DNA of 40,030 nt from Chloroflexota bacterium (GTDB lineage Bacteria > Chloroflexota > Anaerolineae > Anaerolineales > E44-bin32), in NCBI GenBank assembly GCA_022561215.1, contig JADFRQ010000021.1:1-40030 (forward strand). The letters are read 5' to 3'. The notes beneath the pieces are model-generated. The model searched no databases, was not told where the DNA came from, and was given only the letters and a program-made list of their open reading frames with translations. Below are positions 15,327 through 24,766 of the stretch, piece by piece. Positions within the stretch are counted from its first letter, which is position 1. The number at the start of each line of letters is the position of its first letter. Both the position numbers and the translations under genes were made by a program.

Positions 15327-18300
15327 CTATCGCTTTTTACTGCGCCGCCTTCTTTTGCGTTTACTTTTCACTTTGTCTTTCGGTTGCACTTTGTCTTTCG
15401 GTTGCACTTTATCTTGGGCACGTTTAGTTTGCACGCCCTCTGCGGCTGATGGTGCTGAGGTTTGCACTCTAAATATACGTAAAATGACTCCGGCGCGAAC
15501 ATCTGTCAGGAGCTGGTGAAACATATCGAACGCGCGGCTCTTGTATTGAACCAAAGGATCACGCTGGCCATAGGCCTCAAGACCAATTGAAGTGCGCAAC
15601 GCCTCGATTTGGGTGAGGTAATCCACCCACAACCTGTCGCCAACCGAGAGCAATAACGCGCGATGAGCTTGCGTGAGCAACATCTGGCCCAGAGCATCCC
15701 GCACGAGCGTTTTTAGTGCTGCATCGAGAGATCCCAAATCATTCGCCGCTTGTATTTGTTTGTAATCCTCCCCATCGATGGCGCCTGCAATCGCCGCTCG
15801 CTGTTTATCTTCAAGCGATGCAAGACTGCTCGAAACATGACGATCAATTTCCGCTTGCCCCAACAAACTTTGAATGGCGCCTTGCGCTTGAATGAGATGC
15901 TCAATAATTTGTTCTTCAATTGTTTCAGGATCAATGCCGTCCAGCAAAGTCGCTGCCGAATTTGCATACGAGAATCGGGCAACCGATACCGACTTCTTCT
16001 GATGAGACTTGCGATCAAAATAGGTGCGTTGGCCAAAACTCATTTGAATGAGCAAGCGCAGTTTCAATCTATCATCGATGACAGCATCGCCGATCGCGCG
16101 CTCTAGCTCGCGGGTGATCTCGTGCATGAGCTTATCGACGCGTGCATTCCAGGTTTGAGCGAAGGCATCCATGAGATCGGCTTCTGCCTGGTCCCAATCG
16201 ATGGGAACCGCCAGCGATTGATCAATGTGTAATTTTTCACCCAGGCGTTGTTCGATAGACTGCACAATCCCCGCCCAGACTCGAAGCCCTAAACTGGCCT
16301 CGATTAGTTCAGGAATTTTTTCCTTCAAACGTTCGGGCTCCATTTGTGATTCCGCGTCTCCCTCGATCCGAATTTCAAGCCCGGCAACATTTTGGATGGT
16401 CTGGATAAGAGCGTTTAAATTTACAGAAGAGTCTTGATCTTCTGCCTCCAACTCAGCGCCTTCGATTGCTATCTCGGCCATCTCGACGCGTTGTTGAACT
16501 TGATCATCAAGACGGACCATTGCTGCCTCTATTTGATCGTCGACCGCACGCATAAGATATTCATACTGCGCGTCGAGCGCATCCCTGGCAATTTCACTCA
16601 GCGCTGCCTTTAACCCATCCTTATCGTTTACCTCCGCAAGCGAATCAATTAACAGCTGCATCATAAACGACGGGCAGGGCTGATCTCCGTTAAGATTGAT
16701 TGTCGGCTGGACTTCCTCTAACCAGGCAAGCAGTTTCCAATAGCCATCGATGTCGTCCACTGCCAAATCGATACGCCGGCGAGATTCGTGCTCCAACATA
16801 GCGATGATATCTTCGTATAATTCATCCTTGGTAAACACCCGATTACGCTGACTGTAAAAGACCTCGCGCTGCTGATTTAGAACATCATCGTATTCCAGGA
16901 GGTGCTTTCGGGTATCAAAGTTTGCTCCCTCAACGCGTGTCTGAGACTGCTCGATTACTCGATTCACGATATTATGAGCAATGGGAACCGCATCATCAAT
17001 GTTTAAGCGCTGCATTAAATTAGACACTTGAGAACCTCCGAAAAGGCGCATCAATTCATCTTCAAGGGAAAGGAAAAATTGTGATGATCCGGGATCGCCC
17101 TGACGAGCAGCGCGGCCGCGCAACTGATTGTCAATCCGCCTGGCCTCATGTCGTTCGGAGCCTAATACATGTAGTCCCCCGACTAACTTTACGCGTTTGC
17201 CATCTTCGATAAACGATCGGAAAAGTGATGCTTCCGAATCGTAGATTCCGATTTCCTCCGTTGTGAGTCCGTTCAAAGCCTGCAATCGTTCTTCCATATT
17301 TAGATTTTCGGGTTGAGGAACCCGCGCCCTGCGCAATATTCGATTGACCGCTGCCATTACTTCCTCGGCGATTTCGCCGCCAAGCTTAATATCCACACCA
17401 CGTCCGGCCATATTTGTGGCGATGGTGACCCCTCCGAATGCTCCAGCATCCGCGATAATTCGAGATTCTTCGTCATGTTTTTTCGCATTGAGCACATTGT
17501 GAGGAATCCCACTTTGGAGAATCTCACCCAGGCGAGGAAGTTGGCTTTCATCTAACTCGAGGATGGCGCCCAGGCGTTCCAGATTGTCTGCATGCGCTGG
17601 ATTGGTATTGGTATCTAGTTCTCTTGCAAATTTACGGATGGTGCCTTGGCTTACCATTTCCAGAGGTTGGTAAAGATTTTCCAGCGCCTCAATTTTCATT
17701 CCCTCATCGGGAAGTTCATTAACTTCCAAATAAACATCACGCAGGAGCAATGTGCTCATCAATCGGCGGAGCAGATCAGGCTTCAGGCGTTTTGATATTT
17801 TTTCCGATAATGCAACAGATGTCGTTCCCACCAGCACGGGTTGCCCGATTACATGGCGCTCCAAGATTTCTCTCGTCACGGCTCTGAGCTTTGCTTCCTC
17901 GGTTCGGAATACGACATCCGGATAATCTTTGCGCGTCCAAAAGATCGGTTGCGATTCATCATCGCCTTTTCTGGCATAGTAAGTGAATTTGTTCCCATCA
18001 TCGCGATACTCTACGACGACAAGGTCCGTATCAGGCTGCGAAGCAATATAATCCAAATTGGTGGGCAAGGGGATAACATCCACATTGTATATTTTGCTGA
18101 ACTCTTCCGCCTCTGTTACCGCGGTTCCTGTCATTCCAGATAATTTTGAGTACATTCGGAAGTAGTTTTGTAGGGTAATCGTTGCATAGGTCATATTTTC
18201 TTGACGGACCTTAACCCCCTCTTTTGCTTCAACTGCCTGATGCAAACCATCGGACCAGCGTCGCCCAGCCATCAGACGTCCGGTAAACTCATCGACGATA

Positions 18301-19340
18301 ATCACCCGGCCACCTTGCACCACATACTCCTTGTTTCGTTTGAACAAGAAATCCGCGCGCATGGCCTGTTCGAGGTGTCCTAGCATGCGCGCCTGTTCGG
18401 GGCTAATATCCTCGGGTCGATCAGGGTCTCGCAGAGGGGTACCCAACAAGCGTTCTGCATGATCTTCGCCGATCTCTGTCAACGCGATGTTGCGATCACG
18501 CTCACTCACTTCGTAATCTTCTGGCTGCAGCTGCTTGACGACTTTTGCCATATGAATATAGAGCTCAGGATTGTCGGATGATGGGCCAGAAATTATGAGC
18601 GGCGTTCGTGCCTCATCGATGAGAATATTGTCGACCTCGTCGAGGATGGCAAAATGATGACCGCGTTGCGATCGATTCTCCAGACGCCGGGCCATATTAT
18701 CGCGAAGATAGTCGAACCCAAATTCATTATTGGTACCGTACGTAACGTCGGCAGCATAGGCTTCTGAACGATCAACCAGGCGAAGCTGGTGGATATCTTC
18801 TTGAACCGATTCATGCTTCGGATCATACAGAAAAGCCTTTTGCCCGCCTTCTGTGCGAGCCGCTTCCTGAAGCACACCCACACTGAGACCTAAGAAATGG
18901 AATACTGGGCCCATCCAGCGCGCATCTCTGCGGGCGAGATAATCATTTACCGTGACCAGGCTAACTCCTTCCCCTTGGAGCGTATTAAGGTAAATGGGCA
19001 ATGTCGCGACGAGCGTTTTCCCCTCGCCAGTACGCATTTCCGTAATCTTGCCCTCATGCAGAATAATTCCGCCGATAAGTTGAACGTCGAAATGTCGAAG
19101 CCCTATCGTTCTTACGGAGGTCTCGCGAACAACGGCATAAGCCTCGACAAGCATATCTTCTAAATCTTCGCCATCCGTCAGTCGCTGCTGGAATTCCTTC
19201 GTTTTAGCCTGCAATTCGGCATCACTAAGCTGCTGCATTTCCGGCTCGAGCAAAGTGATCATCTGAGCCGTTTCCGCATAGGCCTCCAATTGACGCGCAA
19301 CAGGATCGCCCCCTAAGATCTTGGCTATTGATTTAAACAT
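15327..19340 (-). CDS. secA: preprotein translocase ATPase SecA with two large inserts
   Basis: The 1337-residue motor drives protein export through SecYEG. The ATG at 19340 is chosen over the TTG one codon earlier. Walker A is MRTGEGKT, the DEAD-type box is DEVDNILIDEARTP, and the second motor domain has TNMAGRGVDIKLGG and QLRGRAARQGDPGSS. E. coli SecA has about 900 residues. The excess comes from an insert of about 100 residues between SEKISKRLK and GIPHNVLNAK, and one of about 300 within the C-terminal helical scaffold before WVDYLTQIEALR. The end is not the zinc-binding tail but a Lys/Arg-rich stretch with QPKDKV repeats. Long inserts are usual for SecA of this kind of bacterium. Confidence 0.97.
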   Translation of the reverse strand: MFKSIAKILGGDPVARQLEAYAETAQMITLLEPEMQQLSDAELQAKTKEFQQRLTDGEDLEDMLVEAYAVVRETSVRTIGLRHFDVQLIGGIILHEGKITEMRTGEGKTLVATLPIYLNTLQGEGVSLVTVNDYLARRDARWMGPVFHFLGLSVGVLQEAARTEGGQKAFLYDPKHESVQEDIHQLRLVDRSEAYAADVTYGTNNEFGFDYLRDNMARRLENRSQRGHHFAILDEVDNILIDEARTPLIISGPSSDNPELYIHMAKVVKQLQPEDYEVSERDRNIALTEIGEDHAERLLGTPLRDPDRPEDISPEQARMLGHLEQAMRADFLFKRNKEYVVQGGRVIIVDEFTGRLMAGRRWSDGLHQAVEAKEGVKVRQENMTYATITLQNYFRMYSKLSGMTGTAVTEAEEFSKIYNVDVIPLPTNLDYIASQPDTDLVVVEYRDDGNKFTYYARKGDDESQPIFWTRKDYPDVVFRTEEAKLRAVTREILERHVIGQPVLVGTTSVALSEKISKRLKPDLLRRLMSTLLLRDVYLEVNELPDEGMKIEALENLYQPLEMVSQGTIRKFARELDTNTNPAHADNLERLGAILELDESQLPRLGEILQSGIPHNVLNAKKHDEESRIIADAGAFGGVTIATNMAGRGVDIKLGGEIAEEVMAAVNRILRRARVPQPENLNMEERLQALNGLTTEEIGIYDSEASLFRSFIEDGKRVKLVGGLHVLGSERHEARRIDNQLRGRAARQGDPGSSQFFLSLEDELMRLFGGSQVSNLMQRLNIDDAVPIAHNIVNRVIEQSQTRVEGANFDTRKHLLEYDDVLNQQREVFYSQRNRVFTKDELYEDIIAMLEHESRRRIDLAVDDIDGYWKLLAWLEEVQPTINLNGDQPCPSFMMQLLIDSLAEVNDKDGLKAALSEIARDALDAQYEYLMRAVDDQIEAAMVRLDDQVQQRVEMAEIAIEGAELEAEDQDSSVNLNALIQTIQNVAGLEIRIEGDAESQMEPERLKEKIPELIEASLGLRVWAGIVQSIEQRLGEKLHIDQSLAVPIDWDQAEADLMDAFAQTWNARVDKLMHEITRELERAIGDAVIDDRLKLRLLIQMSFGQRTYFDRKSHQKKSVSVARFSYANSAATLLDGIDPETIEEQIIEHLIQAQGAIQSLLGQAEIDRHVSSSLASLEDKQRAAIAGAIDGEDYKQIQAANDLGSLDAALKTLVRDALGQMLLTQAHRALLLSVGDRLWVDYLTQIEALRTSIGLEAYGQRDPLVQYKSRAFDMFHQLLTDVRAGVILRIFRVQTSAPSAAEGVQTKRAQDKVQPKDKVQPKDKVKSKRKRRRRSKKR
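15370..15405. repeat. 18-bp tandem repeat in the secA 3' end
   Basis: Two identical 18-base units (15370-15387 and 15388-15405) plus a partial third encode Gln-Pro-Lys-Asp-Lys-Val in tandem in the basic C-terminal tail of SecA. Copy number may vary between strains by slippage. Confidence 0.8.
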
Positions 19341-19393
19341 CAAAAATTACCCTTTCGCGTCGAATTCTACCATAGCACCCACGTTGGCATTTC

Positions 19394-19423
19394 TTGACCA
19401 AAAACCACTCTTAACCCTATACT
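19394..19423 (+). promoter_or_regulatory. promoter of the DUF4430-like lipoprotein gene
   Basis: TTGACC (19394-19399) and TATACT (19418-19423) are separated by 18 bases, about 55 bases before the start codon. Confidence 0.55.
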
Positions 19424-19477
19424 CAGAAGCCATTCGAAGGGAAAATCGGAGAAAATATTTCTCTCTTTTAGGCGGAT

Positions 19478-20008
19478 ATGATGGCTCCCAATACCATATT
19501 TCGAGCGAAGAAACCAGGCCTGATTATTATTGCGCTCGCCCTTGGACTATTATCTACCAGTTGTATAAGCGCGCCAGAACCTGGCCTGCAAAGTCGTGCT
19601 GGGATTATTGTGCAACACGCCAACGGAGAATTAACGACGAGTTGTGTCACCTTTGAAGGAGAGGAAACCAACGGTGAAGCACTCCTAAATTTATCGAAAA
19701 TCCCTTTTATAGCCGATTCAGGAAATTCATTAGGCAGTATCGTGTGCTCAATCGAAGGGGAGGGCTGCCTGTTTCCTGAGGAAAACTGCTTTTGCGAATG
19801 CAGCGGCCCGGGGGAATGCTCCTATTGGTCTTACTTCATCAAGACAAATGATCAACAATGGGCATATGCCCCGGTCGGGGCACGTATGCGCACGATTCGC
19901 GATGGGGATTTGGATGCCTGGGTATGGGGCAGTGGTGAAAACGGAGCCAAAGATCGTGCACACCCACTTTTGCCGGATTTACGATTTGAAGATGTTTGTG
20001 CAGGATAA
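19478..20008 (+). CDS. lipoprotein with DUF4430-like domain
   Basis: The 176-residue protein has a lipoprotein signal: a basic start, a hydrophobic helix, and lipobox LSTSC with the modified Cys29. The ATG at 19481 is an equally good start. The mature part resembles DUF4430, the domain found at the C-terminus of transcobalamin-like proteins, with the pattern YWSYFIKTNDQQWAYAPVGA and DGDLDAWVWG. It holds many cysteines (in and around FCECSGPGEC), which may form disulfides outside the cell. It may bind a small ligand such as a corrinoid, but this is inference from the family only. Confidence 0.75.
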   Translation: MMAPNTIFRAKKPGLIIIALALGLLSTSCISAPEPGLQSRAGIIVQHANGELTTSCVTFEGEETNGEALLNLSKIPFIADSGNSLGSIVCSIEGEGCLFPEENCFCECSGPGECSYWSYFIKTNDQQWAYAPVGARMRTIRDGDLDAWVWGSGENGAKDRAHPLLPDLRFEDVCAG

Positions 20009-20022
20009 CTCGCGGGAAATTC

Positions 20023-20050
20023 TTGACGATCCTGCGGTCCGGCTTAGAAT
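20023..20050 (+). promoter_or_regulatory. promoter of tRNA-Leu
   Basis: TTGACG (20023-20028) and TAGAAT (20045-20050) are 16 bases apart. The predicted start is within a few bases of the mature tRNA 5' end at 20059. Confidence 0.65.
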
Positions 20051-20058
20051 AACCATCT

Positions 20059-20142
20059 GGGGCGGTGGCGGAACTGGTATACGCTGGGGACTTAAAATCC
20101 CCCGAGGGCAACCTCATGTGGGTTCGACTCCCACCCGCCCTA
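20059..20142 (+). tRNA. tRNA-Leu (anticodon UAA)
   Basis: A full cloverleaf folds. The acceptor stem is GGGGCGG with CCGCCCT (first pair G-U). The D stem is GCG/CGC, the anticodon stem GGGGA/TCCCC holds loop CTTAAAA with anticodon TAA, and the T arm is GTGGG/CCCAC with TTCGACT. The long variable arm is that of a class II tRNA. The discriminator is A, as needed for leucine. The CCA end is not encoded, so it must be added after transcription. Confidence 0.95.
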
Positions 20143-20242
20143 CTGCCATCCAATAGGAATGGGTAGCCTACTCACGATTATTCAGGATATGCACATTTCC
20201 AAAACTCGCTCTGTTATTCCCACGCTTTAGTATGCGGTCATG

Positions 20243-22558
20243 TTAGTCCAATGGTTTTGGGATAGTTGGTTCCAATATCGCTTGGCGCATAAATGAATGC
20301 AAAGGGCTGCTGCGGCGCTTTACCACCATCACGGTTACCGATGCGTGCCGAGCGATTCGTTCCGACATTGTGCCGACGAGAAGATTTTTAAAGAGCGGCT
20401 CGTCGCTCGCTGCGACTACGATCAAATCATACCCCTCGCTGTAGTCGAGGATTACATCAACCGGCTCTTGGCCTTCAACCAATTCGCTTTCCAGGTTTTC
20501 GTATTCGACCCCCTCCAGCATCCTTCCAATCGCCGCCTGCGCGCGCACTAGATCACCGTTTCGCGAGTTGACCGGCATCACATGCAATAATCGTACGTGT
20601 GCTGGACCACCTTCTCCAGACCCAGCCATATTGACAGCCAATTTCACCGCAGTGCGGCTGTTGAGTGCACCCGTAATCGGGACCAGGATATTGCGCAAAG
20701 GCCGCCGTTTCCGATGGCGAACGACGACAACGTCGGTTGGTGGATTATCCACGATCGGATCGATCACGGATCCAAAAAGTTTCCCGGAGGTTTGTGTATA
20801 GCCAGGCCAACCAAGCACAATGAGATCGGATGCATTTTCGAGAGCCGTTTGGCGAATTGCGTTGGCCACATTGCGGCCCAACCGAATGATCGTATGCACT
20901 GGTACATCATGCTCTTTGGCAGACTTGATCACTTCCTCCAACTGCGCGCGCCCTTCCTTCAGGAAAAGCCTGCCTTCACCTAAGGAGAGTTGCAGGGGAA
21001 CCGTAACCACATGCAATGCCAGCACTTCGCCCTGCTGACTGGAAGCCAGGATGGCACCAATCGATCCCAAAATCTTCGCTTGTTCATGATCAGCCACAGG
21101 TACCAAAACGGAATAGTCTCGGCTGACAAGTACTTCCTCCATCAAGATTTCACTCGGCTTTTCCATGGCTTCGACACGTGAAAAATAGATGTAGTACACC
21201 AACAAACCAATCACGATCCAAATAATGGCCGTACTCCAGGCAATGGAGCTAAATTGGAAGAGTTGGATCGCCAAAAAGGCGTTGCTGACGATCGCAATCA
21301 ACGGGATGAGGGGGAAAAAAGGTACTTTATAGCCGCGATCGAGATCAGGCTGCTGGTGGCGCAAAAACAGCGCAGCGAGATTTACCAATACGAAAAGCAA
21401 CAGGAACATAATACTCGCGGCAGCGGCGACATCTTTAAGCGGCAGTGCGAGAGCCATTAGCAGCATTAAGCCACCCGATAGGATCACCGCCCAATACGGC
21501 GTATGTCGAACCGGATGAATCCTGGCGAATATCGCCGGAAGATTGTTGTCGCGACCCATAGCAAAAGATACCCGCGAAGAGGAATAGGTCGTAGCATTGA
21601 GAGCAGAGGTTGTTGAAGCCAAACCGCTTATCAGAAGAACGACCCCGCCAATTCCCCAGGGAAAAGTTTGTTTGGCGACTTCAATGATCGCCAACTCGCC
21701 CTGATCACCCAAATATTGGTAGGCAGCCTGCCCCTCTGGCGGCGTTGTTGCCCCGATCGCCACGATGCCAACCAAAATGTAAATTACGACAACGATCGCG
21801 ATTGATGTAAAGATAGCCTTGGGGATATTTTCTTTCGGATTTACAATTTCTTCTCCTGATTGTGCAATGATTTCGTAGCCTTCGAAAGCAATAAAGGTCA
21901 ATCCCATGGCCAAGAAAACCCCGAGAACACCCTCGGGCAAGAGACCTGTAGTAAAACGATCCACCCATTGATCGGAGCGCGCCATGGCTGCCGCGCCGAA
22001 AATAATGAGCAGCCCCAAGATCAGAACTTTTGTCACGGTAAGAATATTTCCGATGGTTGCGGTTTCTGAGGCGCCCAGATAATTGATCAATACAAAAGCT
22101 AGAATAACGATGATCATTAATGGAACAGAAAGTTGTTCGGCATCAAGCCCGAAGGTGGGCAATCCGGCCATAAAAATCAATTCCGCCGCGAACCTCCCAA
22201 ACGCCAATCCATATAGACTGCCGGCGATTGCCTGGGCAAACCAGCTCATCCAACCGGAAAGAAAACCCAGCGCACCCCCAAGGGCGGTTTTTACCCAGAG
22301 GTACCCACCACCAGCGCCTGGAATGGCTGAGCCCAACTCAGCATACGACATTGCCGTTAACATGGTGACAATGCCATTCAGCAAAAACGCTATAACGAGC
22401 GCCGGTCCGGCCACCCCAGCGGCTACCCCCGTCAGGACAAAAATCCCGGCACCAATCATTCCCCCGACACCAATCATGGTGACGGTAAATAAATTGAGAT
22501 CACGGCTGAGCGTGACTTCCCCTGGGTTAGTGCCTTTATCCGACTGTGTGGTTTCCAA
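20243..22558 (-). CDS. APC-family amino-acid permease fused to two universal stress domains
   Basis: The 771-residue protein starts at a TTG with AGAGG five bases upstream; no upstream ATG exists. Residues about 20-460 form a twelve-helix APC transporter with the family opening MIGVGGMIGAGIFVLTG. Residues about 475-620 and 620-760 are two UspA-type domains with ATP-binding-like glycine motifs (LGWPGYTQTSGKLFGS and LLVGTMSERIARHA). The transporter probably takes up amino acids by proton symport, and the Usp domains may gate it by nucleotide or stress state. This fusion is known in several bacteria and archaea. Confidence 0.93.
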   Translation of the reverse strand: METTQSDKGTNPGEVTLSRDLNLFTVTMIGVGGMIGAGIFVLTGVAAGVAGPALVIAFLLNGIVTMLTAMSYAELGSAIPGAGGGYLWVKTALGGALGFLSGWMSWFAQAIAGSLYGLAFGRFAAELIFMAGLPTFGLDAEQLSVPLMIIVILAFVLINYLGASETATIGNILTVTKVLILGLLIIFGAAAMARSDQWVDRFTTGLLPEGVLGVFLAMGLTFIAFEGYEIIAQSGEEIVNPKENIPKAIFTSIAIVVVIYILVGIVAIGATTPPEGQAAYQYLGDQGELAIIEVAKQTFPWGIGGVVLLISGLASTTSALNATTYSSSRVSFAMGRDNNLPAIFARIHPVRHTPYWAVILSGGLMLLMALALPLKDVAAAASIMFLLLFVLVNLAALFLRHQQPDLDRGYKVPFFPLIPLIAIVSNAFLAIQLFQFSSIAWSTAIIWIVIGLLVYYIYFSRVEAMEKPSEILMEEVLVSRDYSVLVPVADHEQAKILGSIGAILASSQQGEVLALHVVTVPLQLSLGEGRLFLKEGRAQLEEVIKSAKEHDVPVHTIIRLGRNVANAIRQTALENASDLIVLGWPGYTQTSGKLFGSVIDPIVDNPPTDVVVVRHRKRRPLRNILVPITGALNSRTAVKLAVNMAGSGEGGPAHVRLLHVMPVNSRNGDLVRAQAAIGRMLEGVEYENLESELVEGQEPVDVILDYSEGYDLIVVAASDEPLFKNLLVGTMSERIARHASVTVMVVKRRSSPLHSFMRQAILEPTIPKPLD

Positions 22559-23076
22559 AGTTGCCTCTTTCTCAGAGCAAAGAAGTGCCCATTATATCGC
22601 TTTCTTTGCCAGGAAAGAATTCAAAAGGGGGAGCAATTTGTGGTCGAATTCTAGCCCCCGAGACATCCAAAGTTGGAAATGATTCTCGCGGGCACGCCGA
22701 TGAGGATGCGGCACGCCGGTGAAGTTTTGTAGTGGGGTGGACCCCAATGGCGGGATCGGGGTGCGACCGTTTTGGCAAGGTCGCCTTGCGATCTATTCTT
22801 TAACTTCCATGAAAATTCCCACAGCAAGCTGCGGGGCATTTCTAACAAATGAACACCATCCGCGGAAAATCCAGTTCCTCAGGCTGACAATAGAAACCCG
22901 CGCTTGCTATTTTTCCTCGCAGCAATTGTAGACGCAGCGATCTCCGCCATAGTTTGTTTTTTTACAAGTAGCTGGCTCTTGAAAGAACTTATGCCCCACC
23001 GAGTAGAGAAGATTTGGCATAATGTGACTGCGTTCGCGGCTGGTTGGCTAGTCTGTCGAGTGCACGAGACACGCGA
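22559..23076. other. 518-base intergenic region
   Basis: It lies between two minus-strand genes. Beyond the permease -10 (22591-22596) I see no gene. Hairpins occur at 22763-22784 (GCGACC with GGTCGC) and 22818-22835 (CCCACAGC with GCTGCGGG, one mismatch), neither with a T-run. They may be remnants of repeated elements. Confidence 0.5.
22591..22619 (-). promoter_or_regulatory. possible promoter of the permease gene
   Basis: On the minus strand TTCTTT, a 17-base gap and TATAAT lie about 33 bases before the TTG start. The -10 is perfect, the -35 is weak. Confidence 0.45.
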
Positions 23077-23913
23077 TTAGAAGAGAATGGAGGCTAGTTC
23101 GTCCCTGTATTCCCTTGTCATCGGATCGTCTTGTCCAAGAAGTTCGAAGATAGCCAATAACACATCCTTGGGTTCCCCATTTCGATACTTCTTATCCTGC
23201 CGTAAAATGTCCAATAGACCATCCATTCCGGCCGGAATATTTCCCTTAACCAACATGCGCGCCGCTTGAAAGAATTCTGCTTCGAGCGGATCATCTTCGG
23301 GATAAAGGCCATTCTCCTCAACTTGCGCCATGAGGTTCGCCAACGGCTTCAGGCGCTCGATAGTAGCCCACTCCGTCCCCGCAGGAAAATTTTCGGTGAT
23401 GACAAGCGCCTCGCGTCCTTTTCCCTGCATGATCAAGCTTTCCACCATGCCCAGCGCCGCGGCCGCGTTCGTTTCATCTTCATCCGTAATTTCTCGAAAG
23501 GCCTTTTCAGCCTCCCTCCAATGCCGAGTGCTCAGCAGGCTTTTCCCCTTTTTCACTGCATGCTCGGCTTGGCTGGGGGCTAATTCACTGACGAATCGTT
23601 TAACAACGGGCTCCGGCTGGGCGCCCACGAATTGACTTTTTACTTCCCCATTTACAAAACCCTTTACCGCGGGAATTCCCTGAACGCCGTAACGAATGGA
23701 TAGATTAGGATTTTCATCGACATTGATTTTCGCCAACAAAAAAGATCCACCGGCCTCAATCGCCAAACGCTCAAGGATCGGGCTGAGCACCTGGCAGGGC
23801 CCGCACCATGGGGCCCAAAAATCAACGACAACCGGGACTTCATGCGACTGCATGATGACCAGGCTTTCAAATGTAGATTCGGAGACATCGAGTATGTGCT
23901 CGGATAGATTCAT
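23077..23913 (-). CDS. thioredoxin-TPR protein, CnoX/YbbN-like
   Basis: The 278-residue soluble protein has an N-terminal thioredoxin domain (about 5-110) with active site WCGPC (Cys37, Cys40) and cis-proline in GIPAVKGF. Helical tetratricopeptide-like repeats follow (about 115-278). This is the CnoX/YbbN layout, a chaperone and redox holdase linked to GroEL/DnaK in E. coli. Unlike the E. coli protein, both active-site cysteines are present, so it may reduce disulfides as well. A GGTGAAC ribosome site precedes the ATG. Confidence 0.9.
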   Translation of the reverse strand: MNLSEHILDVSESTFESLVIMQSHEVPVVVDFWAPWCGPCQVLSPILERLAIEAGGSFLLAKINVDENPNLSIRYGVQGIPAVKGFVNGEVKSQFVGAQPEPVVKRFVSELAPSQAEHAVKKGKSLLSTRHWREAEKAFREITDEDETNAAAALGMVESLIMQGKGREALVITENFPAGTEWATIERLKPLANLMAQVEENGLYPEDDPLEAEFFQAARMLVKGNIPAGMDGLLDILRQDKKYRNGEPKDVLLAIFELLGQDDPMTREYRDELASILF

Positions 23914-24105
23914 TGTTCACCTTTATAACCGTGATCGTAGCCATTTTACTCTATCTGCATTAGAGAATTGTAGGAAATATCACTTCTCCCACAAACCTCT
24001 CCCCATACTTATTATTGCCATTGAATTTGGGATATTGAGCCCTGTCGGATTGCGCATAATCTGTATTACGTACATGATCTGTTTGACTTACATAATTTTT
24101 ATGAC

Positions 24106-24528
24106 CTATTCAAGCGGATCATCTGTGATGCCCGGCTGCTCAACGCGAACAACTTCGCCGTGCAGATTGATGACCACCCTAAATCCCAACATCCCCATCC
24201 AAGCGCGCGCTTCTTCGGGAAGCCCTTGCTCGATAAGCTGATTAAATTGGGCATCCATGTCGTTTAGCGAAGTCTCAATCATTGCCTTTGTAAATACGTC
24301 TTCCTGGCCGATCATTTTCATCGTTCCTTCGGTGATCAAGTCCTCATGGCCTGCGATCATTTCTTTGAGATGATCAAGCACCTGGCGATCAACTTCCTCG
24401 CTCTCGACATGCCGTCGAAATCCATCATCTTCGACAACATAAAATGCTTCGCCGCCCACCATGGCAACATCAATCGGTTGTTCATCCTCATCAACAACCA
24501 GACCTGCAAATAACGCCATCCGTGCCAT
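24106..24528 (-). CDS. conserved-looking protein of unknown function
   Basis: The 140-residue acidic protein has no signal peptide or membrane segment. The opening ALFAGLVVDEDEQPIDVAMVGGEAFYVVEDDGF looks like a small beta domain; the middle (45-110) is helical and the end again strand-rich (GFRVVINLHGEVVRVEQ). I do not recognise a family. Codon use matches the neighbours, supporting a real gene. Confidence 0.7.
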   Translation of the reverse strand: MARMALFAGLVVDEDEQPIDVAMVGGEAFYVVEDDGFRRHVESEEVDRQVLDHLKEMIAGHEDLITEGTMKMIGQEDVFTKAMIETSLNDMDAQFNQLIEQGLPEEARAWMGMLGFRVVINLHGEVVRVEQPGITDDPLE

Positions 24529-24766
24529 TGATCTTCAAACTCCCTCAATCTTCGACTGCTGAGACAAATTGGTGTGTATATTGTAAAGCTAATTTGCAGA
24601 CATCGTAAACTTGGCAAAATCATCAAGCCGATGATTTATTCGAAGTAATTGCGCTTTGTCGTAGATTTTTCCCGGCTCCTGAGAAATGGTCATTCATCTG
24701 ATATTGTTCAATCAGATCCTGTAAAAATTAAAGGGTCGTTACGGTTTACAACATTTTGGATTTCTA

